Assembly: GCA_964493325.1 (NCBI GenBank)
Contig: CAZBMD010000008.1
Span: 1 to 64,000 of the forward strand
Reading direction: 5' to 3'
DNA: 64,000 nucleotides
DNA from: CAZBMD01 sp964493325
Lineage (GTDB): Bacteria > Babelota > Babeliae > Babelales > RVW-14
The notes below the pieces were generated by a model. That model was not told where the DNA came from. It ran no database searches and saw nothing but the letters and a program-made list of their open reading frames with translations. The translations under genes were made by a program, and so were the position numbers. Below are positions 24,834 through 33,900 of this stretch, piece after piece; the stretch's first letter is position 1, and every line of letters begins with the position of its first letter.

Positions 24834-25273
24834 TCTCGCTCCTTAAAAGCTTGTACTTGACAGACAACGAATGCAACCGCGTACTCTCGTTCATGAGAAA
24901 GAGACAGTTGAACATCTATCGCAGGCAATGCTCTTTTTAATTTTTTTTCAAATGCCGCCCAGGCAACGTGCAAATACGGAACACCCCATGAACCACTTAA
25001 TACCTGTACGTGGCGCGCTACAAATAACAATGTAAATTGTTGCTCTGTAGCATTCAATTGCACAAGTAATGAGCTGAATGATTTAAAAAATGCTTCCTTG
25101 GCGGCAAAGCGACTGGCAAGTTTTTGCTTAAGATAATGCTCGCAAGAATCATCCGTTAAACACAACTGCAGTTCTCGCTCTCCAAAAACACTGGCAAGTT
25201 TTTTTGTTGGCCATGTTTCCCAATCAGAAAAACGAGCGACACTAACAATATCGGTGCCAATACCCATTATCAT
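24830..25273 (-). CDS. acpS: Holo-[acyl-carrier-protein] synthase
   Basis: Transfers 4'-phosphopantetheine from CoA to acyl carrier protein. It has 147 residues, somewhat longer than the usual 120-130. The motifs are GIGTDIVSVARF at the start and RFAAKEAFFKS in the middle; the first gives the metal-binding Asp and the second the catalytic Glu. SLSHEREYAVAFVV closes the fold. ATG overlaps the comM stop (ATGA), and its own stop overlaps the herA-like start. Confidence 0.94.
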   Translation of the reverse strand: MIMGIGTDIVSVARFSDWETWPTKKLASVFGERELQLCLTDDSCEHYLKQKLASRFAAKEAFFKSFSSLLVQLNATEQQFTLLFVARHVQVLSGSWGVPYLHVAWAAFEKKLKRALPAIDVQLSLSHEREYAVAFVVCQVQAFKERE

Positions 25274-26808
25274 TGCACTGAGCCCTGAAGTTTTTGATCA
25301 AGTGAACGGTAGGTAACAGCTTCTTGAATGTGCTTGCGTAAGATTGTTTCTGATTCATCAATATCTGCAATAGTCCGAGCGATTTTAAGAATTTTATGAT
25401 ATCCGCGCATGCTGATATTGAGCCGGTCAAAAGCTTTTTTCATTACCTCTTCGGCGTCAGGAGCAAGCGTACAATATTTTTCAACCATATCAGACGTCAT
25501 AAACGCATTACGCATCTCTCCAAAGCGAGCTTGCTGAACCTTTACAGCCTTTTCAACCTGGTGGTACAACTCCTGAGAACTTGCACTTGGCACGCCAACC
25601 GACTTTATCTCATCATAGTTTATTGCTGTCACATTGACATGCAAGTCTATGCGATCGAGCAATGGTCCTGAAATTTTTGCTAAATATTTTGAAATCTGAC
25701 GCTCTCCGCACACACATGCCTTCTTTTTATCACCATAATAACCACAAGGACAGGGGTTTAAAGCAGCAATCAAAAGAAATGAAGCGGGATATTCAACGGC
25801 ATAATTGGCGCGCGAAATAAGAACATGCTTATTTTCTAGCGGCTCGCGAAGCACCTCAAGTGTTGAACGCCGAAACTCGGTAAGTTCATCCAAGAATAAA
25901 ATGCCCTGGTGGGCTAAACTAATTTCGCCCGGCCGCGGGTTGGACCCACCACCAACAAGGCCTGCTTGCGAAATAGTATGGTGGGGAGAGCGAAATGGCC
26001 GCTGAAGCACAAGCGCTTCTTTGCCAAGCATTCCAGCGATAGAATACACCTTGGTTGCTTCAATAATCTCGTCAAAAGTCATAGCTGGTAAAATAGTTGC
26101 AAGACGCTTTGCAAGCATTGTTTTCCCTGACCCAGGAGGGCCAATAAAAACAATATTATGCCTGCCAGCAGCAGCAATCTGCAACGCTCGCTTTGCAAGC
26201 ATCTGACCTTTAACCTGATCAAAATCAAGAATATTGTGTTGTCGCTCGGAGCACACTTGATCAAAAATACATGGCGCTGGATCAATCTTTTTTTCTCCGC
26301 GCAAATATGCAACCAATTCGACAAGGCTTTCAACGCCAATGACTTCAATACCCTTTATCAAGCTTGCTTCTTGCATGTTTGCCTTGGGAATAATCAGCCG
26401 CTTTTTGCCATCACGCAAAGCGCCATGAGCAATAGACAAAACACCACAAACAGGCCGTATTGCCCCATCAAGCGAAAGCTCGCCCAAAAATAGCGTCTCG
26501 TGCAAAAACACTGAAGACATTTCAACCATTTTTGACGCCTGCATAATTGCAACAGCAATGGGAACATCAAACAAAATGTCCTGTTTTTTTAGCGTAGCTG
26601 GTGCAAGATTTACGGTAATGAGCCTTTCGGGCAACTTCATGCCGCTATTTTTAAAAGCAGCTCGAATGCGATCTTTACTCTCGTTGATAGCTTTGTCGGG
26701 TAATCCAACAATAAAAAAATGAAGCATACCCATCGAAAGATCTACTTCCACCTCAACTAAATGAGCGGTAATACCTATCGTTGTTGCTGAAAAAACTTTG
26801 GCATGCAT
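25270..26808 (-). CDS. comM: ComM/YifB-family Mg-chelatase-like AAA ATPase
   Basis: A hexameric helicase that promotes branch migration of incoming DNA during natural transformation. It has 512 residues. The N-terminal Lon-like fold (VGLPDKAINESKDRIRAA) is followed by the AAA core with Walker A GPPGSGKT, Walker B LFLDELTEF, and LIAALNPCPCGYYGD with the Cys pair. The sensor/Arg region is SGPLLDRIDLHV, and the C-terminal domain ends in SMRGYHKILKIARTIADI. Together with comF and pilus genes it suggests competence for DNA uptake. The 147-bp upstream gap is A/T-rich with no convincing promoter. Confidence 0.95.
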   Translation of the reverse strand: MHAKVFSATTIGITAHLVEVEVDLSMGMLHFFIVGLPDKAINESKDRIRAAFKNSGMKLPERLITVNLAPATLKKQDILFDVPIAVAIMQASKMVEMSSVFLHETLFLGELSLDGAIRPVCGVLSIAHGALRDGKKRLIIPKANMQEASLIKGIEVIGVESLVELVAYLRGEKKIDPAPCIFDQVCSERQHNILDFDQVKGQMLAKRALQIAAAGRHNIVFIGPPGSGKTMLAKRLATILPAMTFDEIIEATKVYSIAGMLGKEALVLQRPFRSPHHTISQAGLVGGGSNPRPGEISLAHQGILFLDELTEFRRSTLEVLREPLENKHVLISRANYAVEYPASFLLIAALNPCPCGYYGDKKKACVCGERQISKYLAKISGPLLDRIDLHVNVTAINYDEIKSVGVPSASSQELYHQVEKAVKVQQARFGEMRNAFMTSDMVEKYCTLAPDAEEVMKKAFDRLNISMRGYHKILKIARTIADIDESETILRKHIQEAVTYRSLDQKLQGSVQ

Positions 26809-26876
26809 GATTTAATTTTTCAGATATAAACCCATAAATAAAGTAAAAACTTAATACAATGCAAGGTTATATCATT

Positions 26877-26902
26877 ATTTTTTCTTATTGAGAAGAAAAA
26901 AT
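26877..26902 (-). terminator. Weak A/T hairpin after the pilQ-like gene
   Basis: A 10-bp stem of A/T plus one C/G pair (26877-26886 with 26893-26902), 54 bp after the gene. It may be a terminator, but has no GC core. Confidence 0.3.
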
Positions 26903-26955
26903 TTTTCAAAGAATTAATTTATAAAATTAAGAAAGATGCGTTCTTTGGATTTTTA

Positions 26956-28671
26956 TCACACAACAGTCGGCGTAATAAAAATCAAAATTTGCTTATCAAC
27001 AAGCATCTTCCGCTTGCCTTTAAAAAACCAACCGACAACAGGAATTTCTTGTAAAATAGGAACTCCAGATTCTGAGGTTTCTTTTGAGTTAGTAATCAAT
27101 CCACCGATCAGCGTTGTCTGGCCACTCTTGAGTAGAACGCGACTCTTTGATCGTGAAGTCTCGATGGTATAATTCAACAGGCCTCGCGTAGACGATGATC
27201 CACCAAACACTCCTCCGCTGTCCGCAACAACTGATTGACGAGCGACTGAAGAGTTTTCAACAAAGACATCAAGAAACACTGATTTTTTATCAGGCGAAAC
27301 AACCGGAACAACTTTAATTCTCATCCCAACATCTTTGTATTGCGTTGTTGTAACATTGGTCAACTTACCTTCGATGGTTTCATCAACACGTGTTTCTTGG
27401 GGCAACTGCTGTCCAACTAGAATTTCTGCAGACTCTTCACTATTCACCAGAAGACAAGGTTTGAGAATTGTTTTAATTTCACTTCTATTTTCTGCCGCAT
27501 TCAATAAAAGATTGAGACGCTTGGTGCTCAAATCTTGATTACCAAAAACAATCGGAATATTAATCCCATTTTTGGCCACAACTCCAGCCGGCATCAAATT
27601 AAGAGACCATCCGATTAAATTTTTAAAAAGATCATGACTTGCCGTATCAGCAGCTGTGGTGATGGGCCCAAGACCTACAAAATCAGTATGATTAACGCTT
27701 GCCCGCCTGTTATACACGCCTGACCATTCAAGACCAAACGATTCCTCAAAATCTTTGCTTGCAATGACAACGCGCGCGTCAATACGAATCTGCGCCATCT
27801 CTTGATCGATCTCGCGCAAGCAACTACGAAAATCTTCGATATGCTGATGCCGACCCCTGAAAAATATTTTTTTACTTGCATCATCAAACATTAAGTAGAC
27901 GCCTTTTTCTCCTCCGACACCAACAATCCCCTGCCATAATTTTTCAAGACGTGCTTTAAATTGAGCATCCCATTTGGCATGATACATAGTCTCTATACAC
28001 TGTAGAAAATCGCTTTGCTCCAGCTGCCCAACTGCATCTTTTAAAAGCTCTAGTGCAACGGGCAAAGCAACTACCCGCCAAACACCTAAATGACGAACAA
28101 GCGCAAAACGTGGCACATGACTGGTCAGCAAAATATGTAACGCAGCGCCCACGGTAACATCTTTTATTTCAAGGTTTTTTACTCGACCATCAACATCACC
28201 ATCTACCACACATTCAATGCCAGCAAGTTTACTTACCAACAAAATTGCATCGCGAATGCTGGTGTCTTTAAATTTGCATGTTATGTTTTTTACTTGCAGC
28301 TCGGGACTTGCAAACTGCTCTTCAAGGATACGATGCTGGTATGATGAAATAGTCGATGATGAAGAAGTAGCAGGCGCCGCTCCAATTTTTTTTGATTTTT
28401 TTGCAGGCTTGGCCTTTTTCTCTTTTGTCTTTTTTCTTTTTTTATTATTTTTCTTTTTATTTTGCTTGGCAAGAGCCTTGGCAACCAATGCCTGAATTTT
28501 TTTAATCGACTTATCTTCATGTTCGAGACGTTCTTGAGCAAGCAGATTTGTCGCTGAAGGTGGAATATTCTCAACTTCTGATCGCACTGGCAGATGATCT
28601 AACCCTTGAATTTCAGACCCAAGTTTACTACTCAGACAAAGCATCATCAGAGCACACCATACATGCTGCAT
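26956..28671 (-). CDS. pilQ: Secretin PilQ-like (type IV pilus outer-membrane channel)
   Basis: A 571-residue outer-membrane secretin. The signal peptide lies at the N-terminus. A lysine-rich linker (about residues 70-105) is followed by a secretin/TonB short domain (VKNITCKFKDTSIRDAILLVSKLAGI), N-domains, and the C-terminal secretin domain. That domain carries the signature VPILQEIPVVGWFFKGKR and the LKSGQTTLIGGLI strand. It is shorter than typical PilQ (about 700). ATG at 28671 has AGGGG 7 nt before it. It is the last of the pilB-pilO-pilP-pilQ-like run. Confidence 0.88.
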   Translation of the reverse strand: MQHVWCALMMLCLSSKLGSEIQGLDHLPVRSEVENIPPSATNLLAQERLEHEDKSIKKIQALVAKALAKQNKKKNNKKRKKTKEKKAKPAKKSKKIGAAPATSSSSTISSYQHRILEEQFASPELQVKNITCKFKDTSIRDAILLVSKLAGIECVVDGDVDGRVKNLEIKDVTVGAALHILLTSHVPRFALVRHLGVWRVVALPVALELLKDAVGQLEQSDFLQCIETMYHAKWDAQFKARLEKLWQGIVGVGGEKGVYLMFDDASKKIFFRGRHQHIEDFRSCLREIDQEMAQIRIDARVVIASKDFEESFGLEWSGVYNRRASVNHTDFVGLGPITTAADTASHDLFKNLIGWSLNLMPAGVVAKNGINIPIVFGNQDLSTKRLNLLLNAAENRSEIKTILKPCLLVNSEESAEILVGQQLPQETRVDETIEGKLTNVTTTQYKDVGMRIKVVPVVSPDKKSVFLDVFVENSSVARQSVVADSGGVFGGSSSTRGLLNYTIETSRSKSRVLLKSGQTTLIGGLITNSKETSESGVPILQEIPVVGWFFKGKRKMLVDKQILIFITPTVV

Positions 28672-28696
28672 CACGCTTCCCCTCTCATGCAAAATA

Positions 28697-28993
28697 TTAA
28701 AAATTCAGAAAAGTTTGTTTCTTCCCTCTGACAAGCGTAACACTATTTTCATCAATCTGCTGAACAACAAAAAGCCCTATTGAATCACCAATTGCGACTA
28801 CCTGCAACGCTTTGCCATGCTCAATGAGCGCACACAAACGTTTGCCCTGCTTAACCAATCCTTTAAGTTTCAGTCGTTTATTTACCGCCTTTTTCTTGTT
28901 TTTTGCAGGAAGCGTAAAAGGATCCCGTTCAACCGGAAGGCAGGACAAGTCATAACTCAAGACTAAAAATACGATTACAACTGCAATCTTCAC
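28697..28993 (-). CDS. PilP-like pilus assembly protein
   Basis: A 98-residue protein with an N-terminal hydrophobic signal and the RDPFTLP motif typical of PilP, followed by a small beta domain (LKGLVKQGKRLCALIEHGKALQVVAIGDSIG). PilP lipoproteins link the PilN/PilO inner-membrane complex to the secretin. No lipobox Cys is clear at the expected site. Its start overlaps the PilO-like stop (ATGA), and the secretin follows 25 bp later. The call rests on the motif and position. Confidence 0.7.
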   Translation of the reverse strand: MKIAVVIVFLVLSYDLSCLPVERDPFTLPAKNKKKAVNKRLKLKGLVKQGKRLCALIEHGKALQVVAIGDSIGLFVVQQIDENSVTLVRGKKQTFLNF

Positions 28994-29565
28994 GCCGCAG
29001 CCTCATTTGATAAAAATATTTTGAGCTGCGCATTCAAACACAATCTCTTGCGCTCATCTTTGTGCAAAGCAATTTTTTTGAAAAGACAAATATGAAGCGT
29101 GGGTACTAATGACAAAAAAGCATGAACTTTTTTGAATGAGCCCCGAGCACAAACATCCACTACCGCACTTTTGTAGTTTTTTTTTATTTTTATTTTTTCA
29201 AACACCGGTTTGATATCAACGCAAACAAGGCCAACTTTTTGCATGCTCTCAACAAGCGTATTCAGCGAACCTTGAAGTGTTGATCCGGGAGCAACAAATG
29301 TTGCAAGCTCGTGAGCAAGGTGGCGTTGCTCGCTCAGATACAATGAACTTTTTTTTATTTTTTCAGCCAAAATATTCTGCTGGAAAGATAAGTTTTGAGA
29401 CACGCGACGTTCTTCTCGTGCTTGATTGCACAGAGGAATACAATGAAAATTCCACCACGCAAGACCAAAGCTAGCAATCACACCCGATAAAAAAAGCCCA
29501 ACCACCCTGCTCGACAAAGCGTGGGTGATTGGGGAAAATTTACCATGCGCTAACTGAAATGACAT
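28990..29565 (-). CDS. PilO-like pilus assembly protein
   Basis: A 191-residue protein with one transmembrane helix (about 22-40), a coiled-coil stretch (about 45-85) and a C-terminal ferredoxin-like domain (LVESMQKVGLVCVDIKPVF, GSFKKVHAFLSLV). This is the PilO architecture; the segment around KKVHAFLS corresponds to the conserved step in PilO. It lies 29 bp after pilB and overlaps the PilP-like gene. Confidence 0.72.
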   Translation of the reverse strand: MSFQLAHGKFSPITHALSSRVVGLFLSGVIASFGLAWWNFHCIPLCNQAREERRVSQNLSFQQNILAEKIKKSSLYLSEQRHLAHELATFVAPGSTLQGSLNTLVESMQKVGLVCVDIKPVFEKIKIKKNYKSAVVDVCARGSFKKVHAFLSLVPTLHICLFKKIALHKDERKRLCLNAQLKIFLSNEAAA

Positions 29566-29594
29566 AATGCAGCCTTATTTATTTAAGCTACAAT

Positions 29595-31307
29595 CTACTC
29601 AACAACTTCTTCTACATAGGCCACAGAAAGAACTTCTTCTATAGTTGTCATGCCTGATTTAATACTACGCACGCCATCATAGCCAAGGAGCGTCATACCC
29701 GACGCAAGTGCAGCTTGCTTAATAACCGAAACGTCAACTCGTTGAACAATCAAGCGAGCAATTTCTTCGGTAACTTCCATCACTTCAAAAATTGGAATTC
29801 GACCTCGATACCCCGTCTCTAAGCATTCATCGCAACCTACCGATTTGTAGAAAGTAATCTCTTTTGCTTCATTTTCAGTAAGCCCTATACGCCTGACAAG
29901 CTCCACTGGAGGAGTATACGCTGCCTTGCATTTTTGACACAAGCGCCTGATAAGCCTCTGAGAAATAACGCAAATCAATGATGATGCAATCAAAAAAGGT
30001 TCAATTCCCATATCGATAAGTCGAGTCACTGTTGCTGGAGCACTGTTTGTATGAATGGTACTCAATACCAAGTGACCGGTAAGCGATGCTTGTGTTGCAA
30101 TTTGAGCAGTTTCGGCATCTCGAATTTCTCCTATCAGTACAATGTCAGGATCTTGTCGTAAAATAGAACGAAGCGCTCCTGCAAAAGTCAGTCCTACTTT
30201 TTCATGAACTTGAACCTGACTTACCCCATTCATGGTATATTCCACAGGATCTTCTACCGTAATAATAGTAACATCTGGTTGATTGAGACGGTTAAGAATT
30301 GAGTACAAAGTTGTCGTTTTTCCTGAACCGGTTGGACCGCTAACAAGAATAATACCGTTGGGCCGCTCTATAATTTTTCTCAACCGCTCAAGATCTTTGG
30401 GGCTTAAGTTTATTTTATCAAAATCGACAACCCCTTTTGTTTTATCCAAAATACGCATCACCACACGCTCTCCAAAATTTGAAGGCAGAATGGAAATACG
30501 AAGATCAATTGCTTTATCGGCAACTTTTATTTGGATTCTTCCATCTTGAGGAATTCGTTTTTCGGCAATATTCAAATGAGACATAATTTTGATACGCGAA
30601 ACAATAGCCCCCTGATAGCGCTTTGGAGGAATGACTCGTTGATACATGTTCCCATCAACTCGATAGCGTACGCGAAGTTCTTTTTCAAATGGTTCAATGT
30701 GAATATCAGAAGCACCTTCTTTGACAGCTTGAAAAATGAGGTGATTAACAAGCTTAACGATTGGAGCATCGTTCGCCATCTCCATGATGTCTTTTTCTTC
30801 AAAGCCTTCAGATCCAAAACTCAGTTCACCGCTCTCATCTTCGCCCTGCAGCTCAGCCATCATCTCTTTGCTGGTCTCCAGAGGATAGTACTTGTTTATC
30901 GCATCACTGATAACAGCATCGGTGGATACTGCATAACCAGCCTCCCCTCCCATGAGTAAAACAAGGTCATCCAGTGGCTGAAGATCTCGAGGATTTGCTG
31001 TCACAATAATCTTTTGTCCCTCAAAAACAATTGGAATAACAAGATGTTGACGCAAAAACTTAAGAGGCACTTTGCCCAGAAGAGACATATCCGCCATTTG
31101 CTCGGTAATTTTTTCAATAAAAGGAACTGAAACTTGCTGAGCAAGGGCCTGAGCTAGATCATTTTTGGTTATCAGTTTGCGCTCGAGTAACTCAGCGCCC
31201 AACATTTTTCCACTGACTTTTTGCTCTTCAAGACATTCCTGCAACTGATCTGATGAAATAATACGAAGATCAATAAATATTTCACCCAGTTTTTTTCTTA
31301 GCATCAT
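29595..31307 (-). CDS. pilB: Type IV pilus assembly ATPase PilB/GspE family
   Basis: The cytoplasmic motor that drives pilin polymerisation. It has 570 residues. An N-terminal MshEN-type domain (KLGEIFIDLRIISSDQL, later PFIEKI) precedes the ATPase: Walker A GPTGSGKTTTLYS, Asp box ITVEDPVEYTM, Walker B PDIVLIGEIRDAETA, His box TGHLVLSTIHTN, and two Cys pairs (CQKC, CDEC) for zinc. No PilT retraction ATPase or PilC is in the window. The ribosome site is GGGAG. Confidence 0.95.
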   Translation of the reverse strand: MMLRKKLGEIFIDLRIISSDQLQECLEEQKVSGKMLGAELLERKLITKNDLAQALAQQVSVPFIEKITEQMADMSLLGKVPLKFLRQHLVIPIVFEGQKIIVTANPRDLQPLDDLVLLMGGEAGYAVSTDAVISDAINKYYPLETSKEMMAELQGEDESGELSFGSEGFEEKDIMEMANDAPIVKLVNHLIFQAVKEGASDIHIEPFEKELRVRYRVDGNMYQRVIPPKRYQGAIVSRIKIMSHLNIAEKRIPQDGRIQIKVADKAIDLRISILPSNFGERVVMRILDKTKGVVDFDKINLSPKDLERLRKIIERPNGIILVSGPTGSGKTTTLYSILNRLNQPDVTIITVEDPVEYTMNGVSQVQVHEKVGLTFAGALRSILRQDPDIVLIGEIRDAETAQIATQASLTGHLVLSTIHTNSAPATVTRLIDMGIEPFLIASSLICVISQRLIRRLCQKCKAAYTPPVELVRRIGLTENEAKEITFYKSVGCDECLETGYRGRIPIFEVMEVTEEIARLIVQRVDVSVIKQAALASGMTLLGYDGVRSIKSGMTTIEEVLSVAYVEEVVE

Positions 31308-31385
31308 GCGCTCCCTTGTTACTCGATAGATTCTCGGATTAAAATATCAGAGAGACCCTATACCCACAATGATTTATAGAAACAA

Positions 31386-31413
31386 AAAGAGCCTTGGCTT
31401 TCCAAGGCTCTTT
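31386..31413 (-). terminator. Intrinsic terminator of pal
   Basis: A 12-bp stem AAAGAGCCTTGG/CCAAGGCTCTTT with a 4-nt loop and a T-run on the minus strand, 25 bp after the pal stop. Confidence 0.88.
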
Positions 31414-31438
31414 AACTTTTGAAAATAAGAATTCAAAT

Positions 31439-32146
31439 TTAATTTATAATAATCTCAGCTCTTCGATTAGGAGCAAGGTCCTTTACAAGGCCAGCGCGAT
31501 CTGTCTTATCTGACCATGCAATAGGCATCTCATTGCCATATCCAACAGTTTTAATACGTGATGCAGGAACCCCGCTACGCACCATTTCATTTTTTATAGC
31601 TTCAGCTCTTCTTTGCGAAAGGGCCATATTGTAGCTCTCTGAGCCAATTTGGCAACAGTGACCTTGAACCACAATTTGCTTACCACTGCTTGCAGCTATA
31701 CGAGCAATTTGAACATCTTCTTCAACAATGCCGCGCTGATCAGGCTTTATGTCATTTTTATTGAAGTCAAAATGTACAGTTTTAAAAACCTTATCTTCAT
31801 CAAGACCAAGGTCCTGCAAATCCATAACATCATTCATCGAAGCTACAGCAATATCCTCGTCATCAATTAAAGCGCCAATATCATTTGTTAAATCGACCGA
31901 AGCAACCATGTTTTCTTGGTTTTCATCATCAACAAAAGCAAAATCAGCAACTGCTTCATCATCAAAAAGTCTCTCTGTTTCTTCTCGATATTCTGGAATA
32001 TCAGCCCCAAAATCGGCGCTCGAAACAAGCTTACCAGAGGTTTTTGGCTTACTGAGCGATACTTCAGACTCATGTGATACTTTCTTTTTACCACAACCGG
32101 CTACAAAGAGAACCAAAACAACACTGAGTAATCCGAGCTTTTTCAT
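31439..32146 (-). CDS. pal: Peptidoglycan-associated lipoprotein (OmpA domain)
   Basis: Outer-membrane lipoprotein that binds peptidoglycan through its C-terminal OmpA domain. It has 235 residues. The signal peptide ends with the lipobox VAGC. An acidic linker of about 100 residues follows. The OmpA domain starts near VHFDFNKNDIKPDQR and has VVQGHCCQIGSESYN, LSQRRAEAIKNEM and the final NRRAEIIIN. ATG 32146 is chosen because AAGGAG stands 7 nt upstream. No TolB or TolR is nearby. It is divergent from rng. Confidence 0.92.
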   Translation of the reverse strand: MKKLGLLSVVLVLFVAGCGKKKVSHESEVSLSKPKTSGKLVSSADFGADIPEYREETERLFDDEAVADFAFVDDENQENMVASVDLTNDIGALIDDEDIAVASMNDVMDLQDLGLDEDKVFKTVHFDFNKNDIKPDQRGIVEEDVQIARIAASSGKQIVVQGHCCQIGSESYNMALSQRRAEAIKNEMVRSGVPASRIKTVGYGNEMPIAWSDKTDRAGLVKDLAPNRRAEIIIN

Positions 32147-32271
32147 AAACTTTCTCCTTACCACAACCAGCTTTTTGCTATTAACTCACTTAATTCGAAT
32201 ACATTTTCAAGATTCGATGATACATTACCATAAAGTAGTCAATTTTCCTACTCATAATTTACGATATTGAG

Positions 32272-32277
32272 TATAAT
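32272..32277 (+). promoter_or_regulatory. Candidate -10 of rng
   Basis: Perfect TATAAT 67 bp before the GTG start. The -35 position carries TACTCA, a weak match. Confidence 0.4.
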
Positions 32278-32344
32278 AAAAATCATACGCAATTTTTTTG
32301 AAAAATCTACTATTCGATAGTGCATACAACCAAGAGGCAAAAGC

Positions 32345-33859
32345 GTGAAAAAAATTCTGATCAACAAGGATGCGTGGCAAACCCGCGTGGCTGTTTTAAG
32401 CGGCGACCGGTTACAAGATATCTACTTTGATACGAACGTCAAAGAAGATCTTGAACGCTGCTTTTATAAAGGACGAGTCTCTAAAGTTCTTTCCGGCATT
32501 CAAACTTCCTTTGTTGATATCGGCCAGCCTAAAGCCGGTTTTCTGCACATTACCGAGGTAGATCGCGAACTTGCCACTCAAAAAATTATTGAATCAGTTC
32601 ATCCTGACGACGCTCAAGAGATGACTGAGAAAGAAATTAAAAGCTCCCTTGATATCGGAAAAATTTTCAATGAAGGACAAGACATCCTTGTTCAGGTAAT
32701 CAAAGAGCCGATTCATGAAAAAGGGGCAAAGCTCACAACCTGCTTTACGCTGCCTGGGCGCTTTATTGTTTTAATGCCAAACATTTCTCAAATTGGAATT
32801 TCAAAAAAGATTGAGAATAAAGAGGAGCGAGCGCGTCTTCGCGAAATTTTAGCAGAAAATTTGCCAACAGGCATGGGCTCCATCATTCGAACAACAGCTG
32901 AAGGCCGAACTCCTAAAGACTTAAAAAAAGATATAGCTTTTCTTGTTTCATCATGGAATGCCATACAAAAAAAATTCAAAAAAGCCAAAGCAGGCGAAAA
33001 GATCCACGAAGACATGCCTTTGGCGCTTCGCGCCCTGCGTGACCACCTTGATGATGAAGTTGAAATGGTTATAACGGATGACAAGGATGAGCAAGAAGCA
33101 ATGCTCAAATTTGTAAAGTATTTTACGCCAGAACATTTGCCAAAAATTCGCTTCTACAGCGGCCCGCCGTCTTTGTTTGACCGTTTTGATATTGATAAGC
33201 AAATTGAAAAAGCACTCCAAAAAAAAGTCATCCTAAAATCTGGCGGATCTGTCATAATCGAGAGCACCGAAGCTATGACCGTTATCGACGTTAATACCGG
33301 TAAATTTATCGGGTCAGATAATATGGAAAACACCATCCTTAAGACTAATCTTGAGGCTGCTGAAGAGATTGTTACCCAACTTCGACTCCGCAACATTGGC
33401 GGACTGATTGTTATCGATTTTATCGATATGGCCTCACAAGCAAACAGGCAAAAGCTTTCTCGATTCCTTGAAAAAACGCTGAAAGAGCGAGATAAATTTC
33501 AATCTGTAGCGCTTAAAGTTTCAGAATTTGGCCTTGTTCAAATGACTCGTAAACGTTCTGGAAAAACACTCATTCAGCAACTCACCAATGTTTGCCAAAC
33601 CTGCCGCGGAACAGGTCATGTCAAGTCAATTGGAAGTATCAGCTACCATATTTTGCAACAATTCAGAGATGAATCAATAAAAAAACACTTCACCGGACAA
33701 GTTGTCCTGTCGGTTCCAAACACCATTTTTGATTATTTGATTCACAATGAATATCAATCGCTTTTGCAACTCGAAAAGCAACTTTCATGCAAAATTATTC
33801 TCGAAAGTAACGAACGCTTTGAAGATGCTCAATTCAGCATTAGCAGAGTTTCTGAATAA
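32345..33859 (+). CDS. rng: Ribonuclease G/E family endoribonuclease
   Basis: Cleaves single-stranded A/U-rich RNA in rRNA processing and mRNA decay. It has 504 residues, the RNase G size without the long RNase E scaffold tail. An S1 domain (GRVSKVLSGIQTSFVDIG) is inserted near the N-terminus. The DNase I-like catalytic part has TVIDVNTGKF and LIVIDFIDM, which supply the two metal Asp. The zinc link is CQTCRGTG. The start is GTG with AGAGGC. gatB follows after 41 bp. Confidence 0.93.
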   Translation: MKKILINKDAWQTRVAVLSGDRLQDIYFDTNVKEDLERCFYKGRVSKVLSGIQTSFVDIGQPKAGFLHITEVDRELATQKIIESVHPDDAQEMTEKEIKSSLDIGKIFNEGQDILVQVIKEPIHEKGAKLTTCFTLPGRFIVLMPNISQIGISKKIENKEERARLREILAENLPTGMGSIIRTTAEGRTPKDLKKDIAFLVSSWNAIQKKFKKAKAGEKIHEDMPLALRALRDHLDDEVEMVITDDKDEQEAMLKFVKYFTPEHLPKIRFYSGPPSLFDRFDIDKQIEKALQKKVILKSGGSVIIESTEAMTVIDVNTGKFIGSDNMENTILKTNLEAAEEIVTQLRLRNIGGLIVIDFIDMASQANRQKLSRFLEKTLKERDKFQSVALKVSEFGLVQMTRKRSGKTLIQQLTNVCQTCRGTGHVKSIGSISYHILQQFRDESIKKHFTGQVVLSVPNTIFDYLIHNEYQSLLQLEKQLSCKIILESNERFEDAQFSISRVSE

Positions 33860-33900
33860 TCAAGCCTCACAACATCTGTCCCTTAAATTAAGGATAAAGC

